From positions 1,274,740 to 1,338,739 of the forward strand of contig NC_049980.1 in NCBI RefSeq assembly GCF_000003815.2: a DNA stretch of 64,000 nucleotides, written 5' to 3'. Every line of letters starts with the position of its first letter. The stretch's first letter is position 1. Below the pieces are notes generated by a model. That model had not been told where the DNA came from, did not search any database, and was given only the letters and a program-made list of their open reading frames with translations. This document shows positions 46,870 through 58,939 of this stretch, one piece after another. Origin of the DNA: Branchiostoma floridae (lineage: Eukaryota; Chordata; Leptocardii; Amphioxiformes; Branchiostomatidae). The position numbers were made by a program, and so were the translations under genes.

Positions 46870-48670
46870 GGGCATTGTCGCTCTCTCTGAGGAACCCCTC
46901 ACTTGTACTACTCCAGACTCTTCTGCATACTTAATTTCCAACACACCAGATTGAAATGCAAGAACTGAACCTGGACCAACATACATGTACATAAGAGCCT
47001 GAAAATTAATGTACAAATGCAAATCTAAATCGACCAGTATTGCTCCATTCCAAAAGTGGATGTATGGCCTCTGTAATTGACTGACAATTCCAATATTAGC
47101 AGAGAAGCCCATGGCCACAGACTCCCCAATCAGTATTATTGGGCATGACCTTATTGAACATGGTCGCTGCAGGGTAGGGCACTGTATCATGGAGGTTAAG
47201 TTGACTTTTTATACCAGTAACGTTAATCAATAGATCCACTTCTAGCTTCTTCCTTTGCCAAGAAGGTTATGTTATAGAGTGCATGTGTCTGTGTGTGTCT
47301 AATATGATGGCAAATGAGAAAAGTGCTCTGGTAATATGCAGCCCCTCCCAAGTCATTGTCCATTGGTTTGGCACTAGCTTCTTTCTTCAGCTGATTTCTG
47401 TGTAATACTATGAGAAGTCTGTGTATACAGGTAGATCTAACAAAGATGTGTTTTCATACATTGCAGGGAGTAGTAAGTAGTAGTAGTAGGGCATTATAGG
47501 GCATTCATAAGTCGTGAAAAAATAGATTAGTTCAAATTCTACACAGTGTATGTCGTATTCTTACATGCACCTTGGGAATATCCTCTGTTATATTTAGAAA
47601 AATTATTTTACATAAAGCCACTTGCTACATTGCAGTGATATGGTTAAAAAATCGAAAAATTTCTGTCGTTGGTTCATAGATTTCAAACAATGCTTGGAAA
47701 ACCATGATAAGAACTAATAAAGAGAGTCTAAGGATAACTGCAGTAGAACATTCAGCACCATGGACAGCAACACAATGAAAGTCTGTACATTAACATACAC
47801 AGTTTTAGGTGAATATGGTAAGATTTCCTATGTTTTTGAATGTTTTCTGTTGCTTTCATTTTCCGCTTTAAAATCTCTTTGAGTTCTTAGAACCAAGGAA
47901 TTATAGGACCTCAAACAGGATTACTTTTTATTGTATGTACTATTGCTTATTCAGCAGCTCTATTTTATTCAATCCTTGGGAGCTCACCCATGAAAGTAAT
48001 GATTTACAATATTTGACACCTGAGGTCACACAAACATGATTTATCAATGATGCCCTCAGAAGACCCGGAACCAGACTCAATTAAGACCACAACTGAAAAC
48101 AAGACAAGTCCCCCCAAACAGGTTGTTAGAAAATACAGAATTGTTGCAACTGTACAGAATGCATCAATTTTAAAGTCTTTGCTGCCCTAAGCCAAGGGGA
48201 AAAATTATGAAATTTTTCTTAATAGTATGTTTTTCCTCCCGAACAATATATTTGTAACATTTATAACATTTCTTCAGGACTATTGAATAAAGCATAAACT
48301 ACATAATATGTAGTCTCATAATATCAAGATCTACTTGCCTCACAATCCTATTTTTCATAGAGCAATTTCGAAATCAGATATAATGCAATTATAGGCTGAA
48401 AGTAGATACCATGATTGACATTAACAGTGACGTTTTTATTGCATTGTAAATAGATTAATTTGAATACATTGGTTTGCTAACGACTGCTCATAGAATCGTC
48501 ATAAAGAGAAAAGTATTTATTCCTGTGATTTATTACTTCAAGCATGTCATATTGATTCTGTTTCAAAGTGGAATGTCAGTACACTATACTAGCTTTTAGA
48601 AGCCATATGGCTGAAACATTGGGTAGGTGGAGAATATGAATTTGTTGAGAGTTCCTTGAGGTTGTTCATG
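46870..48670. other. Non-coding, nothing specific
   Basis: A phrase CAGCACCATGGACAGCAACAC at 47753 recurs at 51727 in similar context, probably an unclassified dispersed repeat. No exon seen. Confidence 0.3.
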
Positions 48671-48869
48671 TACTGTGAATGCATTTAAGTTTGCAGGGAT
48701 TTTATTTTGCGGTAGCAGGAAATTAAACATACTTTTCGCATTGGTTTTAAGTTCGCGGTAGCACCATGCACTGTTGTCCCTTACTGCCATGGAAAAATGT
48801 TCGCGGTGGTTTTAAATTCGCCTCGAAGTGGCCACCGCAAAAACTACAAATATTTCTGCATTTACAGTA
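48671..48869 (+). mobile_element. TTCGCGGT MITE, copy 5
   Basis: Ends TACTGTGAATGCA and TGCATTTACAGTA; TTCGCGGT and ACCGCAAA words inside. Same orientation as copies 1 and 3. Confidence 0.85.
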
Positions 48870-49429
48870 TATCCTACAACTTTAAATCACATACTTACAT
48901 GTAATATCATTCTTGGGTGCTTTATGTTTTTTACGTTTTGCATAAAAAATGGTATTCACAGTTTGAATGATAAAAGAAGTAGATATGTATAATAATGCCT
49001 GAAACAGATTCTGCATAATGTGTTCTGTTAACGTAATCCTGGTGTTCTACAAGGTTTATTTGAGGCCTTAATTTTCTTAGATTTCATAGAAAATATGTAA
49101 GGGAGCGACTCACCTTTGCCTCTGTGGTCTGTTGACAATGTGGTTAAATCCAACGACTGGGCCCCTTTCTAAACGAGTCTACCTCACAGCAGCACATTTC
49201 ATGGGAAACATTTCCTCCAGTTAGAGCAGTGGCATTTCTTGCATGGACCAACAAAAGTCTTTCCTCGGGAAATGTGACTTGACTTGAAGCGTCCAGCTGG
49301 GGTGTCCACGATCAGACTGCTTTAATGGTACGTCATGACGTCTGATACCCCTGCCAACCCCTGCGTGATGAATGCTCTGCAGAAAGCTCTTTCCTCCTAA
49401 CAAGCTGTCCCTTCTCAGGAAACTAGCTT

Positions 49430-49612
49430 GTTTCCATGGTAACAGATTGTCGTTACGTCTGCCCGGATAGGGATGTGACAGATGTGGACGTGTTTTCTGT
49501 CCGTTTTTCTCTCAGAGGTGATGGCCCTGATGCCTGCAGTTCTTGCCTTCTGCATCCAATACAGCAGCTAAGGTCCTTGCGATTCCTCACCTTATCCAGT
49601 AACCATGGCAAC
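49430..49612. promoter_or_regulatory. Two RFX X-box motifs
   Basis: GTTTCCATGGTAAC at 49430-49443 and GTAACCATGGCAAC at 49599-49612 both fit the palindromic X-box GTNNCCATGGNAAC bound by RFX factors. They lie 169 bases apart in a repeat-free stretch of balanced composition (49090-49640), beyond the 3' end of the minus-strand gene. Which gene they serve, if any, is unknown. Confidence 0.5.
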
Positions 49613-49739
49613 CAATGGAACCTTCACCAGGAATGATGAATTATTGCGGCAGGCTTCTGTCTCCAGGATTATACCTGAAATGAAGATGCAGAAGCAATAT
49701 AAGCCTGATCGTTCTGACATACGTACCGGCGTAGTTTAT

Positions 49740-49887
49740 TTATGTTATGCGCATTAGCGATATTAAAGCATCAATAATGTACTGTCTCCCTCCCGTGGCT
49801 GGCTTAATGTGCTCATGTGAGGGCAACCTCAGATCAATCTGAACAATTTCATCCACAATTTGACAAATGTTCCTCCTTTGGGCTATT
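49740..49887 (-). CDS. Unrecognised gene, terminal exon
   Basis: Pyrimidine-rich acceptor ATGTCTTCTTCCTACAG, about 48 codons, then TAA. An AATAAA overlaps the stop codon (minus strand 49741-49736), which would give a very short 3' UTR if used. Confidence 0.5.
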
Positions 49888-52800
49888 CTGTAGGAAGAAG
49901 ACATATAAACTGAAAAATGTTCTGCCATGTAATTGGTGTTTCATGACTGCATGAAGAGACTTCTGTGTTCAGATTATTTAGAATTTAGAAAAATTTTCAT
50001 AACATTAAGGCTGGCAAGAGTCATACAGACTGTTTTAGATGTTGGCTTACATTTTTGGAGGGGGATTCATAATGCAAGAGAAAATATTCAATGCTGGGAA
50101 GTTAGAATGTCGGATAGAAAACATGAAAGTGAATCATTTATAAGGAGTCTTAAAGAAATGGTACAAATCAAATAAGAAGTTGACATTTCAACTGCTAGTC
50201 GGTTATGCAAAGAAATATTATTCTTCAACAAGGAATATGTCTTCAAGTACATTGTAGCTAACACAAGTCAGTACATGAAGTCTGATCTTCAGGACACAGA
50301 AAGCATAGTAGGTAAAAAAAAAATTTTAAATGCAACCTCAATGCAGGAGTGCTTAAAGATTGATATTTATTCAGTGAGTGCTGTTTACATTCACCGCAAT
50401 CAAGCTTATCCTCCCCTAAACTTTCTAGACTGTCCCTTAAACTTTTGTGTGAATATGTTGAAAACAATGTCCTGAAGTAAATCCTGAAATGTTCCAAAAT
50501 CCTTCTCTTTTGGTTCATTGTGAATATACATAGCGATTTTAGACAGGGCTTAGCACTAATATCCAGTGTAAGTCACGAAGAATGCTTCTGACGATCTGTC
50601 TTCCCCAGCTGAGGCACAATATGCACCCCTGGTTCACCCATCCGGCAGCAACCCATTGCCTCATGTACTGACCCACTAATAAAAGCTTGCCCTGTTCTGC
50701 GAGCAATTTGAGCTGGCAGCGAAGACTGTCAACCCTCGTGCCTCATGAGGCCTGACTTTATGGTGATGATGTTTTAACGCAGTGGATCATATTCATGCAT
50801 GACAAAGATGTTGAAATCTGTATTTTGAATTCTGTTTGCAATTGGATAGCATTGCAATGACTTTACCAACACAGATTCAACTTTATTAATGCTCAAACTT
50901 ATGCATTTTTATACTCTATTGGTTACATGTAATGTACTGTAGTTTGTTGTTTTATTTCTGACATTGCAGTTCAGAGAATTCATTTGTGTCAATGTGATTA
51001 TAAAAAATCATCATCATCATCTTCATGGTAAACTGAAATGAATCAATTGCTTCCTGCCTATATTTCAGACCAGCCCGAATAATGTATCTAATACCTAGTG
51101 TAGAATTAACTTTGTCTTCTTTCTTCTTTATTATATATAAATGCTTCTAAGTTTATGGTCATGTGCCTGATGATACAAGCTGCTTAGGTGGCAGATCAGT
51201 TTGCCAAATCAGAATCCAAAGTAGTGTGGATGCTAACTTTGATTTGTAACTCTTGGCATACAAAATGTAGCATACTATATTATACCACGTTATTCTACAG
51301 TGTGTCCCTGTATTTCTTCATCGTATCTTAGCATACCATAACATACAAATGCACGTTGTACCATTACCATACCATGCAATGCCATAACATACCATAACAC
51401 ATTGTTCTACATGTACATCACACTGAACCATACCAAATTGTACCATACCATATATCTTCAAAGTGAAAATGCAGATGAAAAGTTCCTATAATATCCCCAA
51501 TATCTTGGCAAGTGCCCACCACGGCAGATCCCAACCCTTATCAAGAAGTAAGATACTTGTGTCAAACCAGCTCAAACCAACAAACAGGGTTTTACTTTTC
51601 ATTGTACATGTCCAGGGTAAACCATACTAATATGGATTTGTCATGTATGCCTTTCCCACTCATATCTGTTCAGTTTAACTATTTGTATGAACAATTCTAG
51701 AGCAGATAACAGCAGTAGCAGTTTCAGCACCATGGACAGCAACACGCTGAAATCCTGTTCAGTACTAATAGTAATACACCCTTTACTGGAGCCCAGAATC
51801 AATACAAACACTGCTAGAGATAACATGACATATTCATTTCAGTAGCATTGGCTTTATGTGGAAAAGTAGGCCTTATCAATAGTCAAAAGTGAATCTTTGA
51901 CCCAGTTGGCTTAAGTGGTGCATTATCAGGGGGTGTTGGGTGGGAATTAGCTATTGGAAACAGGTTTATCTAGTCTTTTCTTCTGCTGTCTTACTTTCTC
52001 TGATGTTTTGATAGTCTTTTTGCTAGCTTCCTTATTGTGAATAGAAGAATGTTAATATCATATATGGTCTTAAAAAAATCGGCCAATCAAGTACACATTC
52101 ATACCGTTTGGCGCTAACGTCAGTTAATGAGCGAATCAAGGAATAGGTTCTAGAGACACTGGGCTCTCCCGCAAGCAGACGGAGGGCTTGTCCGGTATTG
52201 GAACGCCTGTTCAAACAATTCCTTGAACACATTCCATAATTCACTCATATGTGGGGACCAATCATTGCCTGCATCCAAAATTTGGACGATTCCAGACGTT
52301 AAGATGGTCCGCGTTCCCAGACGGAAACAGAGAAGCGACTGTATATAGTGTATAATGAATGTCAGAGCTAGAAGGGACTGATTATAGTATATAAAGAACG
52401 CCGGAGCAAACTACTTTCCAGATGGTACCCAGGCTAGTTTTCTTTGCTGTTACTGGGAAGATTTCTGTCTATGAGTACCTTTATTCTGTTTCAAAATCCG
52501 TCTACTTCCATCTGAAACATTTAAGATTCTCCTCTAGTCCGTGCCATCCTTTAAACTGGCTGAAAATACTTTACAGTCACACGGTTGGCTGTTACTGACT
52601 ACAGCCTGCGGCCTGCACAGGTAATTGAAGCAATAACAGCTTATCCAATGCCCCTTGTATATTTCACAGAAGAGCTAGATAAGTTTCTGTACTTCGTCAT
52701 GAAAAATGAGAAAGAAATGAAAAAGAAATAATTTAATTAAAGATGGTTTCATTTACTTAATCTGGCACGGGTCGAAGTGGATCTTGCGGTGGTTGGTAAG

Positions 52801-54384
52801 TCTCCCCATACATCAAATTCCTGACAGCAATTACTTTTCTGTGATACGAACTTAATTCTTCCTTCTTGTGCAGCATCCTAATCAATGTACATCAGCATCA
52901 CAGTAATGTTTCTGTCGCCCGCTGAGCAAAACCAAATTAAATCAAATCGTTTTCCACGCCGAGATTGTAGCGGTGACGCACACAGCAAATCAAGAGCAAC
53001 CGCCCGGGGATCAGGATGGTATCTACACCATCACTTTAACCGCGGGAATTTGGGAGAAAATATGGTAGTTTGTCGCCATTTCCTCACACTTTACTTTTTC
53101 TATAGTGAACTAAAAGTGAACCATAAATCTTGCTGTGTAGGCCTTTGTTTCTAATTTGAAAAATGCTCACAGAAGACTCTATGGAGTCATTAAGGATGTA
53201 CAATCTTACTAAATGAAGCTGCACATGGAGACCACAAAGCAGCAAATTGGAAGAGTTCCAAAGAAAGGGGCAGGTTCTGTTAGAACCATTCAGAACTGAG
53301 GAGTTTTCTGAAATAAATTATGCTTGTTTTTACGCATAGTTTTTTTCTCAGACTTGTGGGCCACCTGCAAAATGACCTAACAAAGTATTAACAGCACCAG
53401 TCTGACAGAATAGATTGATAAATATAATTATATTGGTTCAAATTGGAAGCTGTTAAACGACACCATCTTAAAGTACTCTTAGTATTGTTATTTTGCATTT
53501 CAAAGAGGGTAACAATCCAAAAAGTTTGTTAAAGCCTCTTTAATGTATTGTTAATACGCTTCAAGAATAGCTGTTAATATCCCAAGGTATCAGTGGAGCG
53601 TTAAGTAAACTAGTCAGGAATTGGAGAGCCTTAGAATGCAGCAATTTGTGTTGTTGGTTCGTAGATTTTAAAACATTGCTGAGCTTGGAAATCAACATAA
53701 AAACAGTCCGAGAGGAAAGTCTGTACTCATTCAAATTCAATACTCATACTCATTCAAAGTAATGCATGCATCACAAACACTGTTCAAAATAGAGGATAAA
53801 GACAAGCTTTAAATCTCTAGGTACAAGAAGAAATCTTAAGTAATTCTTGGTTATCTCAAGCGGTTCTTGATAGTTTTTGGTTAGACTCATGATCAATGAT
53901 TAGTGGACCTGTGTAGCAGTCAGCATGGCTATATAGATGTCTCTACATCGAATTCTTTTTATGGACTCGTTTTGTGATGGTTCAAGAAAATCATTCAAAG
54001 TAATACAAGCATCACAAGATAGAAATAATCTTGACAAGGGAGTTATCTATGAGAACTTCCGTTTTGAATCTTTATTGCATCTTCCTTGGGGCGGCCCCCA
54101 TCAACATACATGTAAGCCTGCTGTCATCTGACAGGAACAATAAAACCTTGTGGGGTGATTTCTGGTGGAGGGAAGTGAAGGAACACCAAAAATCACTTAC
54201 CGAGTAATCGATACGTCCCAATACCCTCCAGGTGGTGTATAAATCTTGAGTTGTGCATGTTTGCGCGGCTGTGAGAAAGCATCAATTCTAGCGTGCCATG
54301 ATTCATGGTGGGGATGGAAGCTTCCCTGGGTCAAACCAGGATTCATCCCGCTGGAATATTCATCGAACCAAAACTTACTATTCT
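49740..54384 (-). CDS. Unrecognised protein, last two exons seen
   Basis: Exon 54384-54201 (184 bases, enters phase 1, donor CG|GTAAGT) joins exon 49887-49740 (enters phase 2, ends TAA) to restore one CGA codon and an open frame of about 110 residues. The product is hydrophilic and non-repetitive: FWFDEYSSGMNPGLTQ, ESWHARIDAFSQPRK, IYTPPGGYWDVSITR, then IAQRRNICQIVDEIVQIDLR and RQYIIDALISLMRIT at the end. It looks like the compact C-terminal domain of an intracellular protein with no signal peptide or membrane span. I do not recognise the family. Upstream exons, to the right, were not found. The first exon could be extended if its acceptor is wrong. Confidence 0.5.
49930..52070. other. Presumed intron of the unrecognised minus-strand gene
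   Basis: No exon fits the phase-2 junction here. Degenerate CCATA repeats lie at 51320-51460. Confidence 0.35.
51320..51460. repeat. Degenerate CCATA/ACCAT pentanucleotide repeat
   Basis: Words such as CATACCATAACATACC and ACCATACCATGC recur through about 140 bases. Confidence 0.6.
52075..52445. mobile_element. Fold-back-related element, degraded
   Basis: TGGAACGCCTGTTCAAAC followed by CTTGAAC and ATAATTCA matches the right arm of the fold-back at 21772-22327 (TGGAATGCCTGTTCAAAC), and an inverted counterpart (GCGAATCAAGGAAT) lies about 80 bases before it. It ends in a CCCAGGCTAG word like the other copy. Boundaries uncertain. Confidence 0.45.
52450..54200. other. Presumed intron, no supported exon
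   Basis: A short GC-rich stretch at 52757-52820 has splice-like flanks on both strands but no frame I can defend. The rest is A/T-rich. Confidence 0.3.
54201..54384 (-). CDS. Unrecognised gene, penultimate exon
   Basis: Acceptor GCTCTGGTTAAGCCAG, strong donor CTCG|GTAAGTG. About 61 residues rich in Trp, His, Tyr and Pro, unlike the low-complexity ORFs around it. Confidence 0.5.
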
Positions 54385-54389
54385 CTGGC

Positions 54390-57300
54390 TTAACCAGAGC
54401 AAAGGTGGTCGAATTTAGCCTTACTTTTAGTTTCATCTGTCAGTTTCTTGTCATTCAGTCAGCTAGATTGGCTGCTTTGTTGCTTAATGTTATTTACTTG
54501 CTCATTTCTTGGTTGCTTATCTTTTTAGTTGATTATCAGAATAAGCTACAAATGTTGTATACGATGATGATTTTTTTGGAAACAGTCTAAACCTTGGTGC
54601 TTGAGGTTCACAAATAGTTTCATCAGCTCCCTACATCACCGATTAAGATCTAGTTGAATGTCTCATTGTCCTATTGACCTGTGTTTAACAAAGCAGGCTT
54701 TTTGTCAAAACTTAGTGTTACAGTAATAAATTATTAATCATATTTTGCCTCTGTACCACATGATATGTTTATTATAAGTGATCATTATTCTGCTAACAGA
54801 CATTACAGCCAGAATTTTACTTTTTTCATTACCTTTGTTGTGTTCTTATATTGTGATTCCTTTTTTAAAAGGTCCAGAAATACATCTTTTTACCTGAGCT
54901 TCATATAGCTCTTTTCAGAAAGTGCTTTTTAATAATGTGTGTGCATACATGATTGTATACTCTGTGGACCTGTTAACAGACTTGCCCTGGCCTAAGTGCC
55001 AAGGCACACCGTTTGGTTGTTAACCTATATATGGCACGTGTCAGGTAGATCTATAATTAATGCACTCTCACTGCCCCATGCTGCTAATGTTTACGGTTCC
55101 TACAAGCCAGCCATTAGAGAAGGAAACGATAGCGGCTTAGTCTCAGCAGGTGTTCTGCACGGGAAACGACCACTTAACGCTCCGCCAGAGCACCCGACAT
55201 TAACGCCTGCACTTAGCGCTACTTTAATTTGTAATCAAACACCTCTCAGGAGTTCTAGCTATAGGTACAAGTGGTGCCTTGTTTTTCTTGCTGTCATTGA
55301 TCAGATAGCAGTCTCAGAGCTAGCATTGGTATGCATATGGCATTTGGTGAGGGTAGTTAATTCAGAATCTAGCTTTCAGGTTCTAGCTTTGTGTCATTTG
55401 GAAAGGGACTTAAACACTGATTTCCTTACTCAAATCAGAATGGTACAGTATATAAGATAGGGAATACTTTAAAACAGTGAACACCAAGCACTATCATGAA
55501 CTCCAAGGTAGTTAGTACAGAATGTTTGGAAAAGATGGGAAGGAAAATGTTTTGTCCTGGTATTTGCTTGCTTGTGTCGGATTACACTGTGTGCAATATA
55601 TTCTTACATGCAAGAACTGTGTTATTGCATTGGTCTGGCCTATATTGGATGTGTGTACACTTGCGTAAACCAACAAAACACGGTCGATTACTGATTGATG
55701 TGCACACAACAGTGTAGTCATGCAGGATCTGCCTGGAGCTGTCTCACAAAGGGAGAATAATGGACAGCCAACATGCACCCTGGTCGTACCCGATACCACC
55801 ATCTTACAGCCTGCGAAAATCAATGGGCTCCTCCTATAGAAGGGAAAAATATGCTGTTTTCGTGTCCGGGTAAGGAGCAGTTAGGGCCTGCTATAGATCA
55901 ATGGGTCGGTAGGTTAGGGGCTGTAGGGGATCGCTGGGTCTTCAGAGGCATGGATATCCATGATATTAGGGTTGAATTTCATTTCTACCATTGGGAATTT
56001 GAAATTTATAGCCTTCTGTTGTTTGTTTGTACAACTTAAAAGAATTGTACAAGACAAGCAGAAAGCATGAATGTACATGAATGTACATGTATACCACTGT
56101 TGATGTTACACGAGATGAGGCCTGTCTGAACACATCAGAATGAAAATCCATCCAAAGAATCTGAACTTCATGATCTGAAATTTATGAAAATGTATTTTCA
56201 TAACCTTGAAATGACAGATTTAACTAAAAAAATTGATAGCAAACTCCTAAACATTGAGAGAGGCAGCAAAAAATTGAAAGCTGTTACTGCAAATGTAGTA
56301 GACAACCCTGCTCTGGATTGACCTACATGTAATACATTGTATTAGACCTATTACAAACTACAATGTACAAATCTCACATATAAAAGAGGCATATATACAA
56401 ACACCCTTCCAAGAACTATAATTATGCTCCTTGTCCTTGTCTTACATGTATAACTTCTGGGCTACCTGGGCCAGTCTTGGGACACCAGGGAAATCACGTC
56501 TCGGCCATACCAGGTCTTGCCGATTCTTTTTTATTCCAATGCATTTCATTATTGATCAACACTTGTGCTCTCTAATATGTATGTCAAAAGATTTTGAACC
56601 ACTGGTGAATTATTCTTCATAATAAAGTAACTTAAAATGCAGGACATGGTGAAGATAAAGTCTGGAATAAAAGAAAAATTCATACTTAGGCCACAGGTTT
56701 TGAAGGTTCTCAGCTGCAGGTTGAATTCAAATAGAAAGTTGACAATCTATAAGAAATTCAATACAGATTCTTTTCTTAAGTGCTCATAGTAAAAATCATG
56801 TAGTATCATACAATGTCCTATGCTACGTATTGTCTTCCATCCTTCTGTTTTCCTTTTCACTACTTAAGTTTAGTTTTAGGAAACTACGGGAGCTAAGGAA
56901 GTTTGCCATGACTAGGACACAGTGGAGAGATTTGAAGACTGATTGTAGCAGAACACAGTGGACTACTACTTAGTTTCCCTTTTTAATTAACATGACTATA
57001 TGAATCAAAGAATTGAATTGATATAGCCTCATCCTATGTTTTATGCCCCAATGCACCTCTGCATTTATCCCCATGGTTTTCTGGCTCTCTTTCCATAATA
57101 ACAGTGAAATGCTCCAATCTCTCAAAGCATTGAAGCTATTGAAGTACTGAACATCATTCAGAAAGGATTTCCAATACTAGGTGCCCCTGAGGGACCAAAT
57201 TTCTGTAAATAGCATTAAAGCACACAGTGGTGGATTTGGGGCTCGAAAAATCTATGAAAGCACAGGAAGTTTTATGTGTGGTACATGTATGAAATACACT

Positions 57301-58345
57301 GGCCTTGGGCTTTGAGGTCTTAAGACTGTGGTTTGCCTTTAATAGATACAGTAACAGAACTTCTCAAATGGAAGGGAAGGAAAATGATGGAAAATCACAA
57401 ATTAAACTGACAACAAGTCAGTAGTTTTACATACTGCAATGCACATGATTGTGTAGACATTTTTTTTTTAATTCAAAGTAAGATAACTGTTACACCAATT
57501 TAATTTGTTAGTTCTCAGATTGTTCAGAAATAAATATGAAGAGACAGGGTGAAAAATCTGAGGTAAAGATAAGAAATTACCTTAACATAATAGAAATTGG
57601 TCCTCAGCTTGAAAAAAAAGTAAACATTCTATAGCAGAAAACCAACGTATTCTGGCAAATTGTATTTACATGATGTGAACTGCATAACTACCCAGTAGCT
57701 AGTACACATACTGGATAAATAAACGGATTACATGGCTCATTTAAAAAAATGAATAGTTTTCTATTATTTGTTGGTGTCTTTTCTCGTTTAATGTGGTTGA
57801 TAGGAAAAATTTGACAATGTATGCCAGAGCACAGAACCTTAATATGATTATGACTTTTTTCCCTTTCTGTCTGAGAACCAGAAAAAAGAAATTGGCCCTG
57901 CTGGTGAGAAACAAAAACCGGCCATGCAGCCATGGCCATCAGTACTGCCCTGCTCACATCGTCTATTGATTATTCCAGAAATGGCAACTTCTGATGGAAG
58001 GGTACGGCCAGTGTCTGCAAGTACAGAACAGGAGAAGTCAATTTCTATGGAAGACAGATTGTTTCTTCAAGCCTTTGTTTGCATTAGAATTGCCACTGGT
58101 TTGATGTATGGTATCCTGGGTTAGATAAGGGCTTGCTTAACCTTCACATAACTACAGTAGCCACTTGGCAACAGATTTCTATTGGTTATGGGGTGATGCA
58201 GCATGGAGGAGGTTAACTTCCCTTCCCCATGGGAGGAAAGCAACGTCATAGTTTTTAGCTTTTTCCCTCAAATTGTTTTTATCATTCTCTACTGGTTTGG
58301 GGGGGGGGGGAGAGAAAAAGAAAATATATTTGACAAGTCATAATT
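54390..58345. other. Non-coding, no supported exon
   Basis: 55020-55260 is repeat-free with balanced composition and several TAAT words, perhaps regulatory. The G run at 58304-58311 is simple sequence. Possible short plus-strand exon near 57979 (see findings). Confidence 0.3.
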
Positions 58346-58512
58346 TCAGTTTATGACTCGAATCTGTCTAACGCCTTTTCTGCCTTACGGATTATTTGGT
58401 TTGCGTTTTGCGTTCTGATCTTAGTCTTTAGCCTGAGGCTGATGATTAAGTATCTGACAGACACCGAAACATTGGATGTATTAGTTGTGCTTAAAGAACC
58501 TTACTATATGAA
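58346..58512 (+). mobile_element. Truncated Penelope-like element copy with 11-bp target duplication
   Basis: The insert is flanked by AAGTCATAATT at 58335-58345 and 58513-58523. Near its end it carries CTGATGA (58439-58445), GAAAC (58466-58470) and the terminal TTACTATATGAA, a layout I associate with Penelope-like element ends, which carry hammerhead ribozymes. Only about 167 bases remain and there is no reverse transcriptase. Confidence 0.5.
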
Positions 58513-58715
58513 AAGTCATAATTGCAATTATGGAATACACAGTGTCACTTATATTTTTCCTTATTCATGAAATATCTGCTTAATGTCAGTCTTTCCTTGT
58601 TGTGTTAGGGTTAGACGTGCTTGCACTAAGGATGTGGAGGTTTGATGGCAGTTTCTTCTATAATTTAGGTTTATATTATGAAGGTTTAGATGGTTCAATG
58701 GACTGAAATATATAA

Positions 58716-58933
58716 TACTATAAAAAAAATGCAGAAACTTTCGCGGTGGTTTATTGTGCGCCATTTTTGCGGTTGCCGCTTCACTGCGAATTTAAAACCA
58801 CCGCAAACATTTTTCCATGGCAGTAAGAGACTACATAGCTTGGTGCTACTGCGAACTCAAAGCCACCGTGAAAAGTCCTTTTTCCCATTACCGCGAAATT
58901 AAATCCCCGCGAACTTACATGCATTTTACAGTA
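58716..58933 (-). mobile_element. TTCGCGGT MITE, copy 6
   Basis: TACTATAAAA(n)TGCAG at the left and CATGCATTTTACAGTA at the right, with TTTCGCGGTGG and ACCGCGAA words between. Orientation as copies 2 and 4. An A run has expanded in the left end. Confidence 0.85.
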
Positions 58934-58939
58934 CTGTTG

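Noticed and set aside
52757-52820. Short GC-rich stretch with splice-like flanks on both strands, first taken as an exon of the minus-strand gene
   Set aside because: All three minus frames are open for most of it, the phase-2 join reaches a stop at its end, and including it would break the phase match with the terminal exon at 49887.
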